A stretch of 64,000 bases of DNA, taken from assembly GCA_027257055.1 (NCBI GenBank), contig JAPVLO010000138.1, positions 496,001 through 560,000 of the forward strand, written 5' to 3'. The notes beneath the pieces are model-generated. The model did no database searches. It had not been told where the DNA came from and saw nothing but the letters and a program-made list of their open reading frames with translations. How positions within the stretch are numbered: position 1 is the stretch's first letter; every line of letters begins with the position of its first letter. The translations under genes were made by a program, and so were the position numbers. Below, one piece after another: positions 1-12,797 of the stretch. The DNA comes from Cephalopachus bancanus. Its lineage: Eukaryota > Chordata > Mammalia > Primates > Tarsiidae.

Positions 1-2450
1 AAAGTAACACGAATATTTAATTATTGCAAATTCGTGGGGGGAGCAGTGTATAATATATTATTTATTGTGACATTTCATGCTAGATTAAGCAACATCATAG
101 TAATGCCAATGACATTTAGAAGCTAAAGAATTAAAATAAAACTCCCCAGAGAACAGAAAATCATAAAAAATCTTGTTGTTTTATGCCAAAACATTTATTT
201 GTTAAAAATGTTACTTTCCCTATAGTTTTTTTCTTACAAAATAGCTAGAGGAATAATATGCTACATAATAAAACGTTTTGGGTTTTTTGTAATATAAATT
301 AAGCCCAGCTGTTTAAAATTCATTGAGGAAAGTAAATACCCCTAACAAACTTTATTTTCAGAGTTTTTAACATAGGGAATTAGTCTGCTTTTAGTAAGGA
401 CTAAATGTTATATATAAAAATATCTTCATTATCTGATTTTTCTTAGTCTTTTGATGATGGCCTCTTAGACAAATATAATTAAACATAATTGTGTTTATTT
501 ATTCAATGACAAGATTTTCTGTTTAAAAGTTTTTATACAGTTGGGAGCAGAAGACCTAAGAGCCATTAAAATAAACAATAAGTGTATATTTTGCCAGGTT
601 ATTAGAGTGTAGAAATATTTTACATATTCACAATGATTTATACAACAAAATGGACTTCTGACCTTGCCCTGTCTGTTTTAGAAATGGTCTAAATTTCCAC
701 TGCTATTGAGGGGTCTGCTGTGTTACTAATCGCCCCACCTCAAATAAGCAGTGAAAAAGAAGCAACCAGAGTGCTGCGGACAGCAGCTGAGAAATGACGT
801 GTGGAAACTAGAAGCAAGCCTGCAGCATGAGAAAAAAAGAAAGAAAGAAAAGAAAAGAAAAATTTCACAAAAGCATCCCTGTGTAAATTTATTTCTTCTC
901 GTAAAAGGATATGTGCCATAGTTATACATTTATACACTTATTATGAAATACATACGTTGGAGAGAGTAATATGGTTTTTAAAGTGATCCTTCATTAAATT
1001 CTGGAGTTAAATAATTGCATCAGGAAAAAGTCCTATGTCTCAGACAGTCTCAATATCTTGATTGTACTATGTTTATCTTAATGAGGGTTGTGAAAAAGTA
1101 GGTTGTCTTTACTTTTACTGTTTCAACTCTTCTTTTCATTGACACTTTATTCACATAAAGGTTCTGATGATAAAAATTTGTGATGTGCATGTCAGATTTG
1201 AGAGTCCGCATAAAATGATTATATGCGAACATACAGAAAAATGTCCAGGTTTATGGTTAGTTGAAGAGCATATGAAAACTTCATTAAATATGGTAGGAGA
1301 AAAACATCAGTAAAACTTTGAGGCGCTAAATTTTAAAGTCATAAGGGGTTAAATTTTATATCCATGTAGTCTTTTCTAGCTATTTCTTACTGCATAGAGT
1401 ATTTAGATAAAAATCAACATGGAAATTTAGGCAAAAGTGGCTTATGCTACTTGTTAGAGCTGAGGGTATGACCCAACAAGTAATCAATGTGATAATTTTT
1501 TATGGCTCTCCGACTGGCATTATCTTTTAGTTGTATCCTGCTTTCTAAAATGCACTTTAAAAAGAAGAAAAACTAGATAATTTGTTCAAATTTCCAGCAA
1601 ATTGAATATTTCTTGTGACAGTTGAAGCATTCAGGAAGACAGTAAAAAAGTAAATGAACTCAGATTTTGATTTTAAACCACGTTTCCCTCCCTTCAATTT
1701 GGTATTGGCGGTGTGGGCTGGGTATTATTGTTGTGGTCATATGAAGCAGCTTCTCTTCTGATAATTAAAAGCAAAGACAGTAACTATTTACTTAAAGTTG
1801 GGCCTGTGGTATCTTCATGTATCATTTTTCTCAGTTTTATTTTTCTCCGTTTTCTAGTTTTTAAAGCTTGCCAACTCATTTTGAGAGGATAAATGAGAAG
1901 GGTTAGAGACAGAGTTCAAAGAAATTCCAAAAGGGTACACTCAGCAATTTTGTGACCTGCTGTTTTAGAGTGTGCTGATATATGGATACTCGTATTTCTA
2001 CATTGGCGAGATTGAATTCATTCAGGTAGACCATCCATTCATCACATAGTACAGACCATGTGCTTGGTTAAAATATGCGGCTAAAGATGTGTACCACTTA
2101 CTAATATGGGATGCTATTCTCAAGTTATGCATATTCTAGAATGCCAAGTTTGAGAAACCACATTAGGTCTTGCATATTAGAAGCTTACATAAAAGAAGCT
2201 TAAATTGGATGGAAGACAAAAGCTCATTTTTCTCTTCTTCCTGTGCACAGATTTTCTCTAACATATCATGACAGATGCCAAGCAGAATTCCTTGCTTATT
2301 TTGCAAGGAATGTATTGTATTTTGCTTATTAATATATTGAATAATTGTAAAAATATGTAATATTTCACAATAGAACTTGTTACAGAAATAGGATTATAGC
2401 TGCTTCAATTAATAATAATAATTTGTCCTTTTTATCAATAAATTGGCATC
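1..2450. other. AT-rich unique sequence, no gene seen
   Basis: I see no exon and no recognisable repeat here. The only local structure is a purine tract of GAAA-like units at about 828-862. Open frames are short and look random. Confidence 0.6.
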
Positions 2451-2454
2451 TACT

Positions 2455-2625
2455 AAAAGTGGTGCTCAGACTTTGATGTGTCTCACAATCACCTTAAGAG
2501 CTTATTCAAAGCCAAGTTTCTGACATTCCGTATCCACAGGCATTCTGATTCTGTAGGTCGGGGCAGGGCTTATGAAAGTGCTGTTCTAACAAGGTCATAG
2601 AGAATGTACCAGTGTTTCTTGTCTT
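2455..2625 (+). mobile_element. MER5A-like hAT-Charlie DNA transposon relic
   Basis: The stretch reads through the landmarks of the mammalian MER5A consensus as I remember it: GTGGTGCTCAGACTTTGATG, CACAATCACCTTAAGAGCTT, GGCATTCTGATTCTGTAGGT, GGGGCAGGGCTTATGAAAGT and GTTCTAACAAGGTC. These non-autonomous elements are old, shared by placental mammals and have no coding capacity. The 3' end is degraded, so the boundary is approximate. The copy is diverged, as expected for its age. Confidence 0.75.
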
Positions 2626-2645
2626 AGGACAACAGTCAGAAACCG

Positions 2646-5600
2646 TATACCAAACCAAATCATTGATAACAAATCTTGCCAAAACTTAGAGGCTAAAAAA
2701 GGCTTTTACAGTGGGGAGATAATCTAGTTATGACACTTATGCCCAAGTTACAATTATGGTCAGGTTTTCTTTCTGGGACCTTTAAGAGGAAAACAAGGTA
2801 GGAGAGAAGGACTGCTCGCCACTCAGCACGGTCCTCAATTTTCTCTCCAACTTCTGCTCCACCAGAATTGGAAAGAACCACTCATATATACTCTTTTGAC
2901 TATATGAATGCCTCTATTTACTCGTCTGTAAGGTGGATGGTATTTTATGAGATATGTGTCCCTGTGATTATCTCTGAAATATATTTTACACTCAGTTCTG
3001 CTTTTCATCTTAGAAAATAAAGTGTGAGAAAGGGAAAGATGGGACATAAGTAGCTTGCTTTAATTTCCACTGGGAATATGTGGTAAAAAGATGATGACGT
3101 CTACAGAGTTTCTATTTGTAAGTCCTATGGAAGAAAAAAGAATCTATAGCCCAGACTACTTCTCTAGGGTGAAACACATAATATGATCAACAGCAAAAAT
3201 AGCACCCATTTTTTCTTTTGAGTTTTCAGTTGCAAATTGTAAGGAATAGATTTGAGCTGAGGCAAAATATTGAAAATCTGGCACGGAAGAATCTTGGTAC
3301 CATCAAACATTTCCGGTAATCACATTACTGAGTGCTGACTTTAAATAAACCCAACCAAAAGTTGTAAGTATATTGTTGAAAATAAGGAAGACTAGAGGAG
3401 CTAATGAAATTTTTTTTCACTTTGTTATCGCTAATGCTAACCTATATTATCTTAGAAATCAGTGTTGTATTTGTGGTTCAGTTATTTAAGACAAGGCAAA
3501 CATTTAGGGGGTAATTCTGTGAACCACAGATCTTCTACCAGCTTTGGTTTTACAGAATTTCATTTGCCATGACATTAATGGTACATGCACATTTTTGTTG
3601 TGATTTGCTTTGTGGAAATCAGAATTAGTCTTCTCTTCACTCAAAACACATTATTTTAGACCTAGTGATTAAAGAAACTTCAGAACCGAGGCGAAGACAA
3701 GATGCTATAATGTGACTTTGAGAAAAGAGAGATCCGTCACTGAAAAATTGTAGACTGCAAGACAGGACAGAACCGGGAATGGTGATGGCTTGTACCTCAA
3801 GGAGATCTGATTCCAACTTCTTCTCTGTTATTATATGCCCTAATTCTGTATTTGTTCCAGTTGTTAAAAATGGAGCAATTGGTGTTAAAAGTGATCATCA
3901 CTTATTGCTTGTTACTTTAATGTATTTCTGTACGCAAGTGCTTCTATTTTTAAGAGTGTAGGCAATATTTGGGAGCAGATTTAAATTATGGCTGTCATCT
4001 CTTCAAATTAATTATTTAACGTGTAGAAATTAATTCATGCAGAAGAATTATGTTTTCAAAGCCCAAGAAGGATGGGAAACATTTACTCTCTATGTTCCTG
4101 CTCGAGCTGAATATTGATTACTAAAAATTATTCTTTTGTGGCAAGTTTGCCATATGTCTTACAAATGTACATGCAAATTGATTGCTTACACCTGATGGTC
4201 TTGTATCTTTTTCTTTTCATCTGTACTTCACATTTTTAAAAATCAGCACATTATTTGTGCTTTGCTGATCTGTACAGTACTGGATTTTGCTTCATTTACC
4301 ATATTTACTCACATATTGTTCACTGTTGAATAATTGCTGTACGTGGACTATTGTATAGGTTAATTTGAATTAAACAGCTTACAAAGCAAGGAAAAAAAGG
4401 GGCAGTGATTATGTAAGTAAAGTGCATACAGTTCCCTTTCTGTTTAATCAGTATGCTGGCACTGAGTATCAAAACAAAAATCCGTTTTAATCTCTTTCTT
4501 GACATTCTCTGTTGCTATTGTTTTATAGAAAAAAAGAGGGAAAGAAAAAAACTAGAAAGTTTGTTTGTACCTTGCTTGTCAGTGATAACTTCAGTTTTTG
4601 TCTTTTTTGTTCTTTCTCTGAGGGATTGACATTAGAGTTCAATGCAGGTTTTTGTGTTTGTATATGTTTTTCCTCCACATTTTAATTAAAAGAGTTGTTT
4701 AATTTGTGTATTATGATCTGCATCTATAAAACTTTTAGAATGTGTGTATAAATATACATGAACCACACATTGAATGTAATAACAGTTGGTAATGCTTTTA
4801 AAGTTTTTAATTTGCTAAAAAAAACTTTAAAAAATTATTTTTCCTGAAAGCAAAAACCAGGTTTAATCATTGACAATGACAATAGCACATCAGACTTTTT
4901 AAATGCTTCCATATTATAGCTTTTTTCACCCTTATTTATATTGATGTTTGATGAAAATATTCATATCTAAAGATTTTTGCATCTGTCTATTTTGGAAATA
5001 TATGACTAATTAAAGAATCCTAGCGTATGCCTATTTGTAAACCAAAGATAGGCAAGGAAGATAAAGTATTGCAATTGGCCCCATTAGAATAGAATAATCT
5101 AGATTGACCCGGGAGACTATGGAAGGACTCAAACACCCCTGAAGGTCATGGTTTCATTCATCTGTTAGCAAAGAAGCAGAACTAGGGGAACAGCTATTGG
5201 ATGTTTCCTTCATTAGCAACTTTTTTTTCCCCACCGGAATGATTCTGGTCCCTGTCCTTTCTGGTGGCCTGAGATGATGTGGTCCTCTACAGTTTCCAGC
5301 ACTCAGTTTTCATGCTGTTCACTCTCTCAGTCTCAGTTTCATTTACTGAATTTTAGATTTTGTTTGTCAGTTTAATTACTATAACCATTTGCATGTTTCT
5401 ACTTAGGAAGATTTGACAGCCCCTGGACAATTTCTTTTCTGAAAACTTTCACTTGATCCTCCCTACAGATTGAATTTTTGGCTTTTTTTTGTTATTATTA
5501 TTAGATTTTACTGTCTCCCAGAAACCTTTTATAACCTCCTTCAGTCCTGTCCTCTGGCATCCGATGTCTGATATGAATAAAATCTGCTCTTCCATAAATT

Positions 5601-5962
5601 ATATTTTAAAAACACAGTAAAAATAACTTAATATTATTATAGTTTAATGTGTAAAATATTGCCAATAAATTAACATATTACTGCAGAGATTTTGAGTCTA
5701 AATAGCTTTTACATTTATTTATGTACGGAAATTTTCATATAGTTTAAACTCAGATTTTAAATGTTACTCGTCAGAGTATTAAAGTAGCATTAGTAATTCG
5801 TAACTGATTTAAAATACCAATAATAATTATTTTGCATTATATTTGAAACCATACAGAGATAGTTAAACTCTAACAAAAATTCTATTTGGAAAGAACCTAA
5901 AAAAATCACTTTAGTTAATCTTCCTTCTAATTTTTTAATTTTCATGACAAATGAGAAAAATT
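2646..5962. other. AT-rich unique sequence, no gene seen
   Basis: I see no exon or named repeat. The part at 5090-5480 is less AT-rich and contains an octamer-like ATTTGCATG near 5389. Short open frames on both strands look random. Confidence 0.5.
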
Positions 5963-5978
5963 AAGAATATTATTCTTA

Positions 5979-6279
5979 GCTGGTCTCGGTGGCTCAGCCT
6001 GTAATCCCATGCTTTGGGAGACTAAGGTGAGTGGATTGCCTGAGCCCACGGGTTCGAGACCCGCCTGGGCAACTTGGTGAGACTTCATCTCTACAATTAA
6101 AAAAAAAAAAAAAAAAATTAGCCGGGCGTGGAAGCACACGCCTGTAGTTCTAGCTACTTGGGAGGCTGAGGCGGAAGGATTGCTGGAGCCCAGCAGGTCG
6201 AGGCTGCGGTGGCCGGGAGTGTGCCACTGCCCTCCAGCCTGGGTGACAGAGTGAGACTCCAATTCAAAAAAAAAAAAAA
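5979..6279 (+). mobile_element. Lineage-specific dimeric Alu with target-site duplication
   Basis: This is a full-length Alu dimer that starts TCTCGGTGGCTCAGCCTG and has a middle A-rich linker and an A tail. The left arm carries CACGGGTTCGAGACCCGCC. A 16-bp target-site duplication, AAGAATATTATTCTTA, is exact at 5963-5978 and 6280-6295. The target is nearly palindromic. The A-run linker of about 19 bases replaces the usual linker of this subfamily. The short antisense frame across it is not a gene. Confidence 0.95.
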
Positions 6280-6520
6280 AAGAATATTATTCTTAAAGCA
6301 GCTTCTTATGTTTAAGAAGACACTGGTATAAATGTTCTTAAAAGTGAGGAAAGTTGAAAGTGTGTGAATTTGACAAGCCCTAACAAATTAAATGCACTTT
6401 GGGGTAAAATAGCACTGTTACCTATGTCCGGAGAGACCCACATTTTATAGGAAAAAAGATAAGATCAGACATTCCTAATGGATAAAAATTGAATGAATAT
6501 ATCAGTGAAATCATGACACA

Positions 6521-6592
6521 AGTATTATGACAAAACTAAATAAAGGACTCTGGCTCTCTTGTTACATATCCCTAACATCATCCCGTTTGTTA
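6521..6592 (+). repeat. Direct repeat copy 1 of about 72 bp, partner at 7322
   Basis: The core AATAAAGGACTCTGG, TCTCTTGTTACATATCCCTA and CATCATC recurs about 800 bp downstream with a handful of differences. Homology fades outside the 72 bp on both sides. I do not recognise the family. Confidence 0.8.
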
Positions 6593-7249
6593 CATGCATA
6601 TGGTATGCAAGATAGGATACAGCCATCGAACAGAACATATTGGTAAGTTTGTACTAGAGTTTTTTAAACATGACTTAGGACTTTTCTCTGTTTAAAATAG
6701 ATTGAAAATAGTAGAATAAAAAACACTTTTGGTAAATGTGCTTCCGGTCAATGTGGAAAAGCTAACCAAGTTGGAGATGTTTATCTTAAAGAGCATAGCC
6801 CTGTCCACGGCCAACGTTACATTTGTGAAAAGTTAGATTGTGGAAGAGATTCAAGGCCGGGTACAATGGATATAAGCAACAGAGGATGAAAACTAGATTT
6901 TATTTCAAATGTTTCTAGTGGGGACAGAAGTTTGAACCGTGTGTCCTCAAAGTTCTTTTGAACATTTGACTTTAATTTTTAGGTAAAAAACTGCCCAGTA
7001 ATGGTTCAGGTCTTAAATCCCTTGAAGTAGGTTACTGGATCTACTTCTTTCCGACAGTGATTATGTTGTTATTCCTTAATTGTAAGGGAAAGACAAAATA
7101 TTTTCCCTTTACTACCTGTTTTAAGGATTGACAACTAATACAATTATACACAGAACCTCGGGTTCCTCATCACCCAAAAGTGAGTTTATGAGTATCATGA
7201 GTATGTGAAAGTATATGAGGGTCTCTCTCTGCACTTATTTTCAAGGAAG

Positions 7250-7251
<2 letters not shown>

Positions 7252-7296
<45 letters not shown>

Positions 7297-7300
7297 TGTG
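7252..7300 (+). repeat. (TG)n microsatellite
   Basis: This is an almost pure run of alternating TG of about 48 bases, broken once by TCTG near its end. It is likely length-polymorphic and can adopt left-handed DNA. Confidence 0.98.
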
Positions 7301-7321
7301 TCACTATGATTCTTAATTGAC

Positions 7322-7393
7322 AGTACTATGGAAAAACTAAAATAAAGGACTCTGGTTCTCTTGTTACATATCCCTAGCATCATCTTGTTTGTT
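7322..7393 (+). repeat. Direct repeat copy 2 of about 72 bp, partner at 6521
   Basis: This is the second copy of the unit that begins AGTACTATGGAAAAACTAAA and continues AATAAAGGACTCTGGTTCTC. It lies just after the TG microsatellite, in the same orientation as copy 1. Confidence 0.8.
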
Positions 7394-7823
7394 GGGTTAC
7401 ACTGGCTTCCCAAATGGTTTTTATCACTCATTGTGTCCATTGTTCAAGGAGAATTGTTAGTGTGTCTTGTGAAATCCAAATAAGAAGACTAATTACAGTG
7501 AAAATGTCTTCAATATATTCAAATGTTTAACTCCTCGAGTTCCTACGAAGTGCTCTTTTTTCTACGCCTGCAAAAAAATTCCTTTGATTTTATATAATTT
7601 CTAATCTTTAAAAATTGTCATTTCCTATGATTAAACTTGTATATACTAGCCTACATAAAATGATTTTATAAATTTTTGGCCACTAAAATGCAATCAATTT
7701 CTAAGCGTATATATTTGCTTATATATATATTTGCTGATATATACTAGCCTTGATATAATATTTTGATAAAAGTTGGTAATACACTATTACACCAATAATT
7801 CCATTCATAAGAACTCAAGACTC

Positions 7824-7906
7824 AAGAATAGCACTGCACCCAAGTTGTGTTTGCAGCCCCCCAATAAGCAATGAGGACAGTCACCACAAAAAAGAATAGC
7901 ACTGCA
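7824..7906 (+). mobile_element. Small retroposed-looking insert with 15-bp target-site duplication
   Basis: Fifteen identical bases, AAGAATAGCACTGCA, lie at 7824-7838 and again at 7892-7906. Between them are 53 bases, including GTTTGCAGCCCCCCAATAAG and AATGAGGACAGTCACCAC, that end in a short A run. A long exact flanking repeat plus an A-rich end is the pattern left by L1 machinery. The insert is too short to assign to a source RNA. Confidence 0.6.
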
Positions 7907-8271
7907 AAAAAATTTTCTATAAAGAAAAATATTTTTTGAAAAAAGAATCTATCTCAAATTCCTCCAAATATAAAAAATACTTGTCTTGTTAAGATATAAA
8001 TGTAAGAGGTCACAAACACATTCTATTTACTCAAAACAGTAGTTGGTACATTTCTAATCAGTATCTTTGCCCTCTGCCTCACCTTCTCCATCATGCATGC
8101 TAAAACAAATTAATTCTAAGTAGAAAAAGTGATGTAGAGTTCAAAAGAGAATGTTCAGCTATAAATTACCAGACTCAACGATTCTCTCTTGGGAACAGTA
8201 ATGGCTAGTCAAAAGAGCTGAGGCAGGAACATGTTTTTATCTCGTTCTTATGACTTATTTTCAGCTTCTGT

Positions 8272-8565
8272 TTCCCTTTTATTTTTAGTTGATGTGTAAT
8301 AATTGTACATATTAATGGGATAGAGATTGATATTTCCATGCATGCATACAAGGTGTAATGATCCAATCAGGGCAATTAGTATATCCGTCACCTCAAACAC
8401 ATATCCTTTTTGTGTTGTGAATATTCAAATTATCTCTTCGAGATTTTTTATAATATGCAATAAATTATCGTTAACCATATGTCCCCTGCAGTGCTATGAA
8501 ACGCTACAACTTGTATCTCTTATGTAGGTGTAATTTTGTGTCTGTTAACCAAATTCTCACCTTCC
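8272..8565 (-). mobile_element. L1 (L1MA/L1MB-like) 3' end fragment, antisense
   Basis: Read on the minus strand, this is the terminal L1 3' region. The plus strand shows GTAATAATTGTACATATTAA, GGTGTAATGATCCAATCAGG, TATCCGTCACCTCAAACACA, CAATAAATTATCGTTAACCA and CAGTGCTATGAAACGCTACA, each the complement of a familiar primate/eutherian L1 3' UTR phrase. A T-rich start at about 8272 is the remnant of the poly-A tail. No L1 coding region is kept. Confidence 0.85.
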
Positions 8566-8570
8566 TCCTC

Positions 8571-10712
8571 TCTCTTTTTTTTTTCAAGCACCATGCTCAG
8601 GCATAATGCAGCTATAATACCTTGATTTCAGACTATCTTTTAAGAATTTAGTGTGATAGGATTTTCCAGTAAGTTTCTGCGAAGCAGAAGAAATTTAGAA
8701 AAAGATTCAGAACTATCTACGTGAACTAGTGCATGGGCATGGCTCTCAAAGGGAAATACATTGCCATGTTAGGATTATGAAAAGGAAAAATTGAAATCAT
8801 GTTTTTAATCTATGATCTTTATGATTTTTCCCAGAATCGAGTCTGTAAATGTTGATGGGTCTTGCCTTTGAAAATTGTAATAGCCCACATTGCTTACTTT
8901 TTATAAGAAAAAGTCATCCATGGAATGTTTCCATAGACAGGATTAATTTCTACATCGAAATTACATTTAATCTTCAGAATCCTTGTTCGAGATGACCAAA
9001 ACTTAAGAAACATTTATTGAGTTGCAACATTAATCCCTTATATTTTAGAACTGGAAACTACGTTTATAGTTTGCATTACTTAGGGGTACATGACAAAATT
9101 TATGAGAAAACACAACTGACTGAGTGGCTGGTCCAACAGTTAGGTCCAGAATTTAGGCTGTGGGTGGAATGTTGAAGCTGAATGTTTTTTGTGAGTCAAA
9201 ATCGTTTGATTTGAACGTACAATAATAGAACTTAAAATGTCCCTTTGTAATTTGTTTACTAAAAATCTAGATTTTTGATAGGTTGAGCATCTAGAATTTA
9301 GTTTAGGCTTTTTTTTTTTGATTGAGAGTAGAAAAGATAACAACTGGCCACTCAATCTATATAATAGTCCAAAAGTCACTGCTAGATTATAATTTCCTTT
9401 ATAAAAGCAGTCAGTACTAAAATATTAGAAAATGGAACAGCAGGTATTGTTTGTGTTTGAAATCCTTTATTTGGAATGTAACAGCTATATTATCAAATCA
9501 TCCTTGGAAACTGTTGCTATCTTCCAGCAGTTTATGAAAATCATAATAGGGCCAGCATTATTTCCCACAAATAATCAATTTCAGGCCAAAACCTCTGTCA
9601 TCAGTTTTAATCTGTTTAAATCTCCATGTATAGGCTATTTAAAGCATGTCACGAATAATAGTTAATTGTATTTTTCTTTGCTTAATTATAACATTAGGAA
9701 AAATGTTCATTTTTCAGTTCTTAGAGATGAAACACAGAAACCTTTGTTTTGTACTTTGGGTAGCTCTAACTTCGATGAAATTGCAAGATTTGTAGCTATA
9801 TCATTCAAAACCATGAAGCAAGTTTTTTTTTCTATTTCTAGTGAACTTGGGGGACAGTTTTTGTATTATTTCAGCTATAGCTAGGGAATCATTCCTCCTG
9901 TTTTTTTCGTAGTGCTGCTTTGTAAATGGTTTCCAAATCATCTTGTATAAAATGTACCATTAATAATGTAGTATTGATTATTTCACTGTGAATCCTTGAG
10001 TACTTTCTCATGTGACTTATAAAATTCATATTGACCATAGGTGTGTGTATAATTTATATCTAAATTTGAAAAAAAATAAGAGGAACATGGGAAAATAGCT
10101 CAGGAAAAACATGTATCCTTACCTTTATATAGTCAGTTGTAGCAATACATTTGTTGTTATCAAAGGTAAGATGCAAAAATAGGAAAAAAATGCATTATAA
10201 TTAAAAGACATTTATATGTCAATATTCTTCCATCAACTTTTATTTCTCTCTTGCTCTTATGCAGTTGTCTTTTCTTTAAATTGTTTTGCCTCTTTAGGAT
10301 TCTTAGATTATTGATCATTGCAGGAACTACTGTAAAAGCTTAATCAAGGCGGTTTCTCTGCTGAATTGAAAAGCATTTTCAAGGACATTAATAGTAGTTA
10401 AATTTTCTGATCAATACTTTAAACTCAGACAGGGAGAAAATTATTTCTTTGGCTGAAAAGTTTTAAGGCCTTAGTTTAATCGACTCTTATTTGGTAATAA
10501 ATATTATTTAAATTTTGTTAAAACTTCATTCGATAGTTCAATGAATGTTTCCTTCTGGCCAGGAGGCAGCAAACTGATGTGAGGTTTTATGTAAGTGATC
10601 AGAACACTGGGTTTGTGTCCTGACTCTGCCATGTTCTGAGTTTTATTCGACTAGTCAATCTATTTGTGCTCAGTTTCATCATTTATAACACAAGCATTAA
10701 CAATATCTCCTT
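8571..10712. other. AT-rich unique sequence, no gene seen
   Basis: I found no recognisable repeat or exon. Frames of 77 and 72 codons at 9432-9884 have no features of a known protein. Confidence 0.5.
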
Positions 10713-10724
10713 CAAAGAGTTCTT

Positions 10725-11028
10725 GTTGGGTTTTTTTGTTTGTTTTTTTTTTTTGAGTTGAAGTCTCACTCAGTCGCCCAGACTGGAGTGCAGTGGCCGC
10801 TCCTGGCCACCGCAGCCTCGACCTGCTGGACTCCGGCGATCCTTTCGCCTCAACCTTCCAGTTAGCCGGAATTACAGGCATATGCTACCATGCCCGGCTG
10901 ATTTTTTGATTTATTGTAGAGATGAGGTCTCGCTGCCCAGGAGGGTCTCGAACCCGCGGGCTCAGGAAATCCACTCACCTCAGCCTCCCAAAGGCACAGG
11001 ATTACAGGCTGAGTCACCGAGCCCGGCT
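10725..11028 (-). mobile_element. Lineage-specific dimeric Alu, minus strand
   Basis: This is a full-length reverse-oriented Alu of the young local type, running from a T-rich tail to GAGTCACCGAGCCCGGCT. The target-site duplication CAAAGAGTTCTT is exact at 10713-10724 and 11029-11040. The left arm read in sense has GCGGGTTCGAGACCC. There is a small deletion in the left arm near 10941 (GCTGCCCAGGAGGG). Confidence 0.95.
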
Positions 11029-11520
11029 CAAAGAGTTCTTTAGTGATGTAATGATATAAAGTATGTTAGAAAACATTTTATGCATCATGTCATAAAAACA
11101 ATTGCATGCTTACGCCTTGTGTTATGCAACTCTGTGTGCTAAAAGGAATAAGGCCCACAATCTCCTCCTTAATAAGGAATACATAGGCACAATTGACTGC
11201 TGTAATGCATAAATCATCTATTGTTAAATATAATATGTATTATTTATATTTGCTGTAAACTTAGATAAGCCACATTAACATTTCAAGTGACACAAGTTCT
11301 TCCATTATACAATTAAATGGTTGATTATATTTGTGGCAGTAACTCAGAAGAAAATGTCATTTAATTTTTTAATATTAGTTAACATTCACTAAATGGACAA
11401 CATGTACCAAATACTAGGATAGTCACTAGAAATAAGAAGATAAAAGATTGAGCTCCTCCATTCCCATAGTAAAATAGTGGAAGATAATATATTATAAAAC
11501 AATTATAATCTGGGACAAAT

Positions 11521-11728
11521 TAGCAAATTATGTCCCACTGGTCAAATCTAGCCCCCTGACTATTCTTGTATGTATTGAGAGGTAAAATGGCTTTAACTTT
11601 TATCAGTATAAAATGTTTTTTAAAAATCAGCATTTCTGAGAAAATAGTTTCTCAATTTTGTCTCTAGGTTCACAAACTCTAAAGTACTTATTCTCTGGCC
11701 CTTTACAGAAAAAGTTTGCTGAGCTGTG
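11521..11728 (+). mobile_element. hAT-like DNA transposon relic
   Basis: The ends, TATGTCCCACTGGTCAAATC and TCTGGCCCTTTACAGAAAAA followed by GTTTGCTGAG, match a common mammalian non-autonomous DNA transposon consensus of the Charlie group as I remember it. The interior is diverged and I cannot fix the subfamily. It has no coding potential. Confidence 0.6.
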
Positions 11729-11862
11729 ATATATGATGGTTATCAAAGTGAACAAAGTACTCATGTTGTTTTGTAAAAAATTGGGTTGGATGGGGAAAAT
11801 GGGAATGAACATGTAGTGGATCATGAAATGCGAATGATGTGTAGTGGTTAGCTAGGCAGGAG

Positions 11863-11920
11863 TGTGTGTGCGCGTGTGTGCGTGTGTGTGCATGCGTGCG
11901 TGCGTGCTTGTGTATGTGTG
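11863..11920 (+). repeat. Alternating GTGTGCGTG tract
   Basis: The run GTGTGTGTGCGCGTGTGTGC continues through GTGCATGCGTGCGTGCGTGC. It is almost purely alternating purine-pyrimidine and includes several CpG steps, unusual in this CpG-poor window. Confidence 0.95.
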
Positions 11921-11929
11921 AGAGAGATA

Positions 11930-12420
11930 TGTTGAAAAGGAAGGCAGAGAGAACATTCGAGTCTGAAAATAAGCATGGACAAATAAAAGTGGATGATGGA
12001 AGAATATTCTCATGAAGGTAAGGACATGTCCAGAAAATTGCAAGTACTTCATGAAGGCTGGAGTGCAAGTACTTTGATGTCCTGCCTAGGGTTTTTTATC
12101 CTGAGGTTAGTAGAATCCTACAGTAGGCAAAACAAGAACAAAATGGTTATGATCATGTTTCTGATTTAGAAGGACCACTCTGAAGACAATAAAAGTATTG
12201 AATTTAAAAAGTTTGGGAATCAGAGTCCATTAGGAGACTACTAGTGTCATCTCACCACGAATGGGAGATTAGGAGAGAAAGGGAGATGAAGGAGAGAATG
12301 GAAGAAGAGAGTGGGGAGAGACAGAGAGAGACTTGGAAGATGCCATGAGTTTGAAGAACATGGATGTTGGCAATGAAAGGGTGAGAGACCTAACTGGTAA
12401 CTGGCAACAAAGTTACCTTT
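11930..12420 (-). mobile_element. LINE2 fragment, antisense
   Basis: Phrases such as AGAAGGACCACTCTGAAGAC, GTTTGGGAATCAGAGTCC and TTAGGAGACTACTAGTGTCA follow the order of the antisense LINE2 ORF2-end consensus as remembered (GGATCACTCTGGCTGC, then AGGAGGCTATTGCAGT). The body is very diverged and includes a purine-rich stretch at 12262-12335. The boundaries are soft. Confidence 0.5.
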
Positions 12421-12797
12421 AGAAGTATGAGTCCATTCTAGCCGGTGACCCCTTCCAGTTCAACCATGGAAGTGAGCTGCTAACATCTTCTGTGAGCTGT
12501 GGTGGAAGGAGAGTGTAAGTGAACAGAAACCACAGAGTGAGGCAGAGGGAAGGGGTGACCTAAAAACTGATGACTGGGGGCTTGCATTTTGGAAAAGGGT
12601 AAAGAATTTCTGAAGAAATTATGAGTTCCAGTACCTTAATAAAAATTGTGAGTAAATCCTTGCACTCCCAAACTGTGGAAAGGGTTTGAATAGTTGAATT
12701 CAATGGTCATTTCCACTTCTGAAAGGCTATGAGAATAATTGCAACGAGAGGTCTTTATTTAATGCATTAGAGGAAGAGATGAGAAGTGTTTAGAGCT

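Noticed and set aside
7640..7750. TATATACTAGCCT repeated exactly about 98 bp apart
   Set aside because: The sequence is low-complexity and AT-rich. Unlike the 7824 case there is no distinct insert or tail, so chance or slippage is enough.
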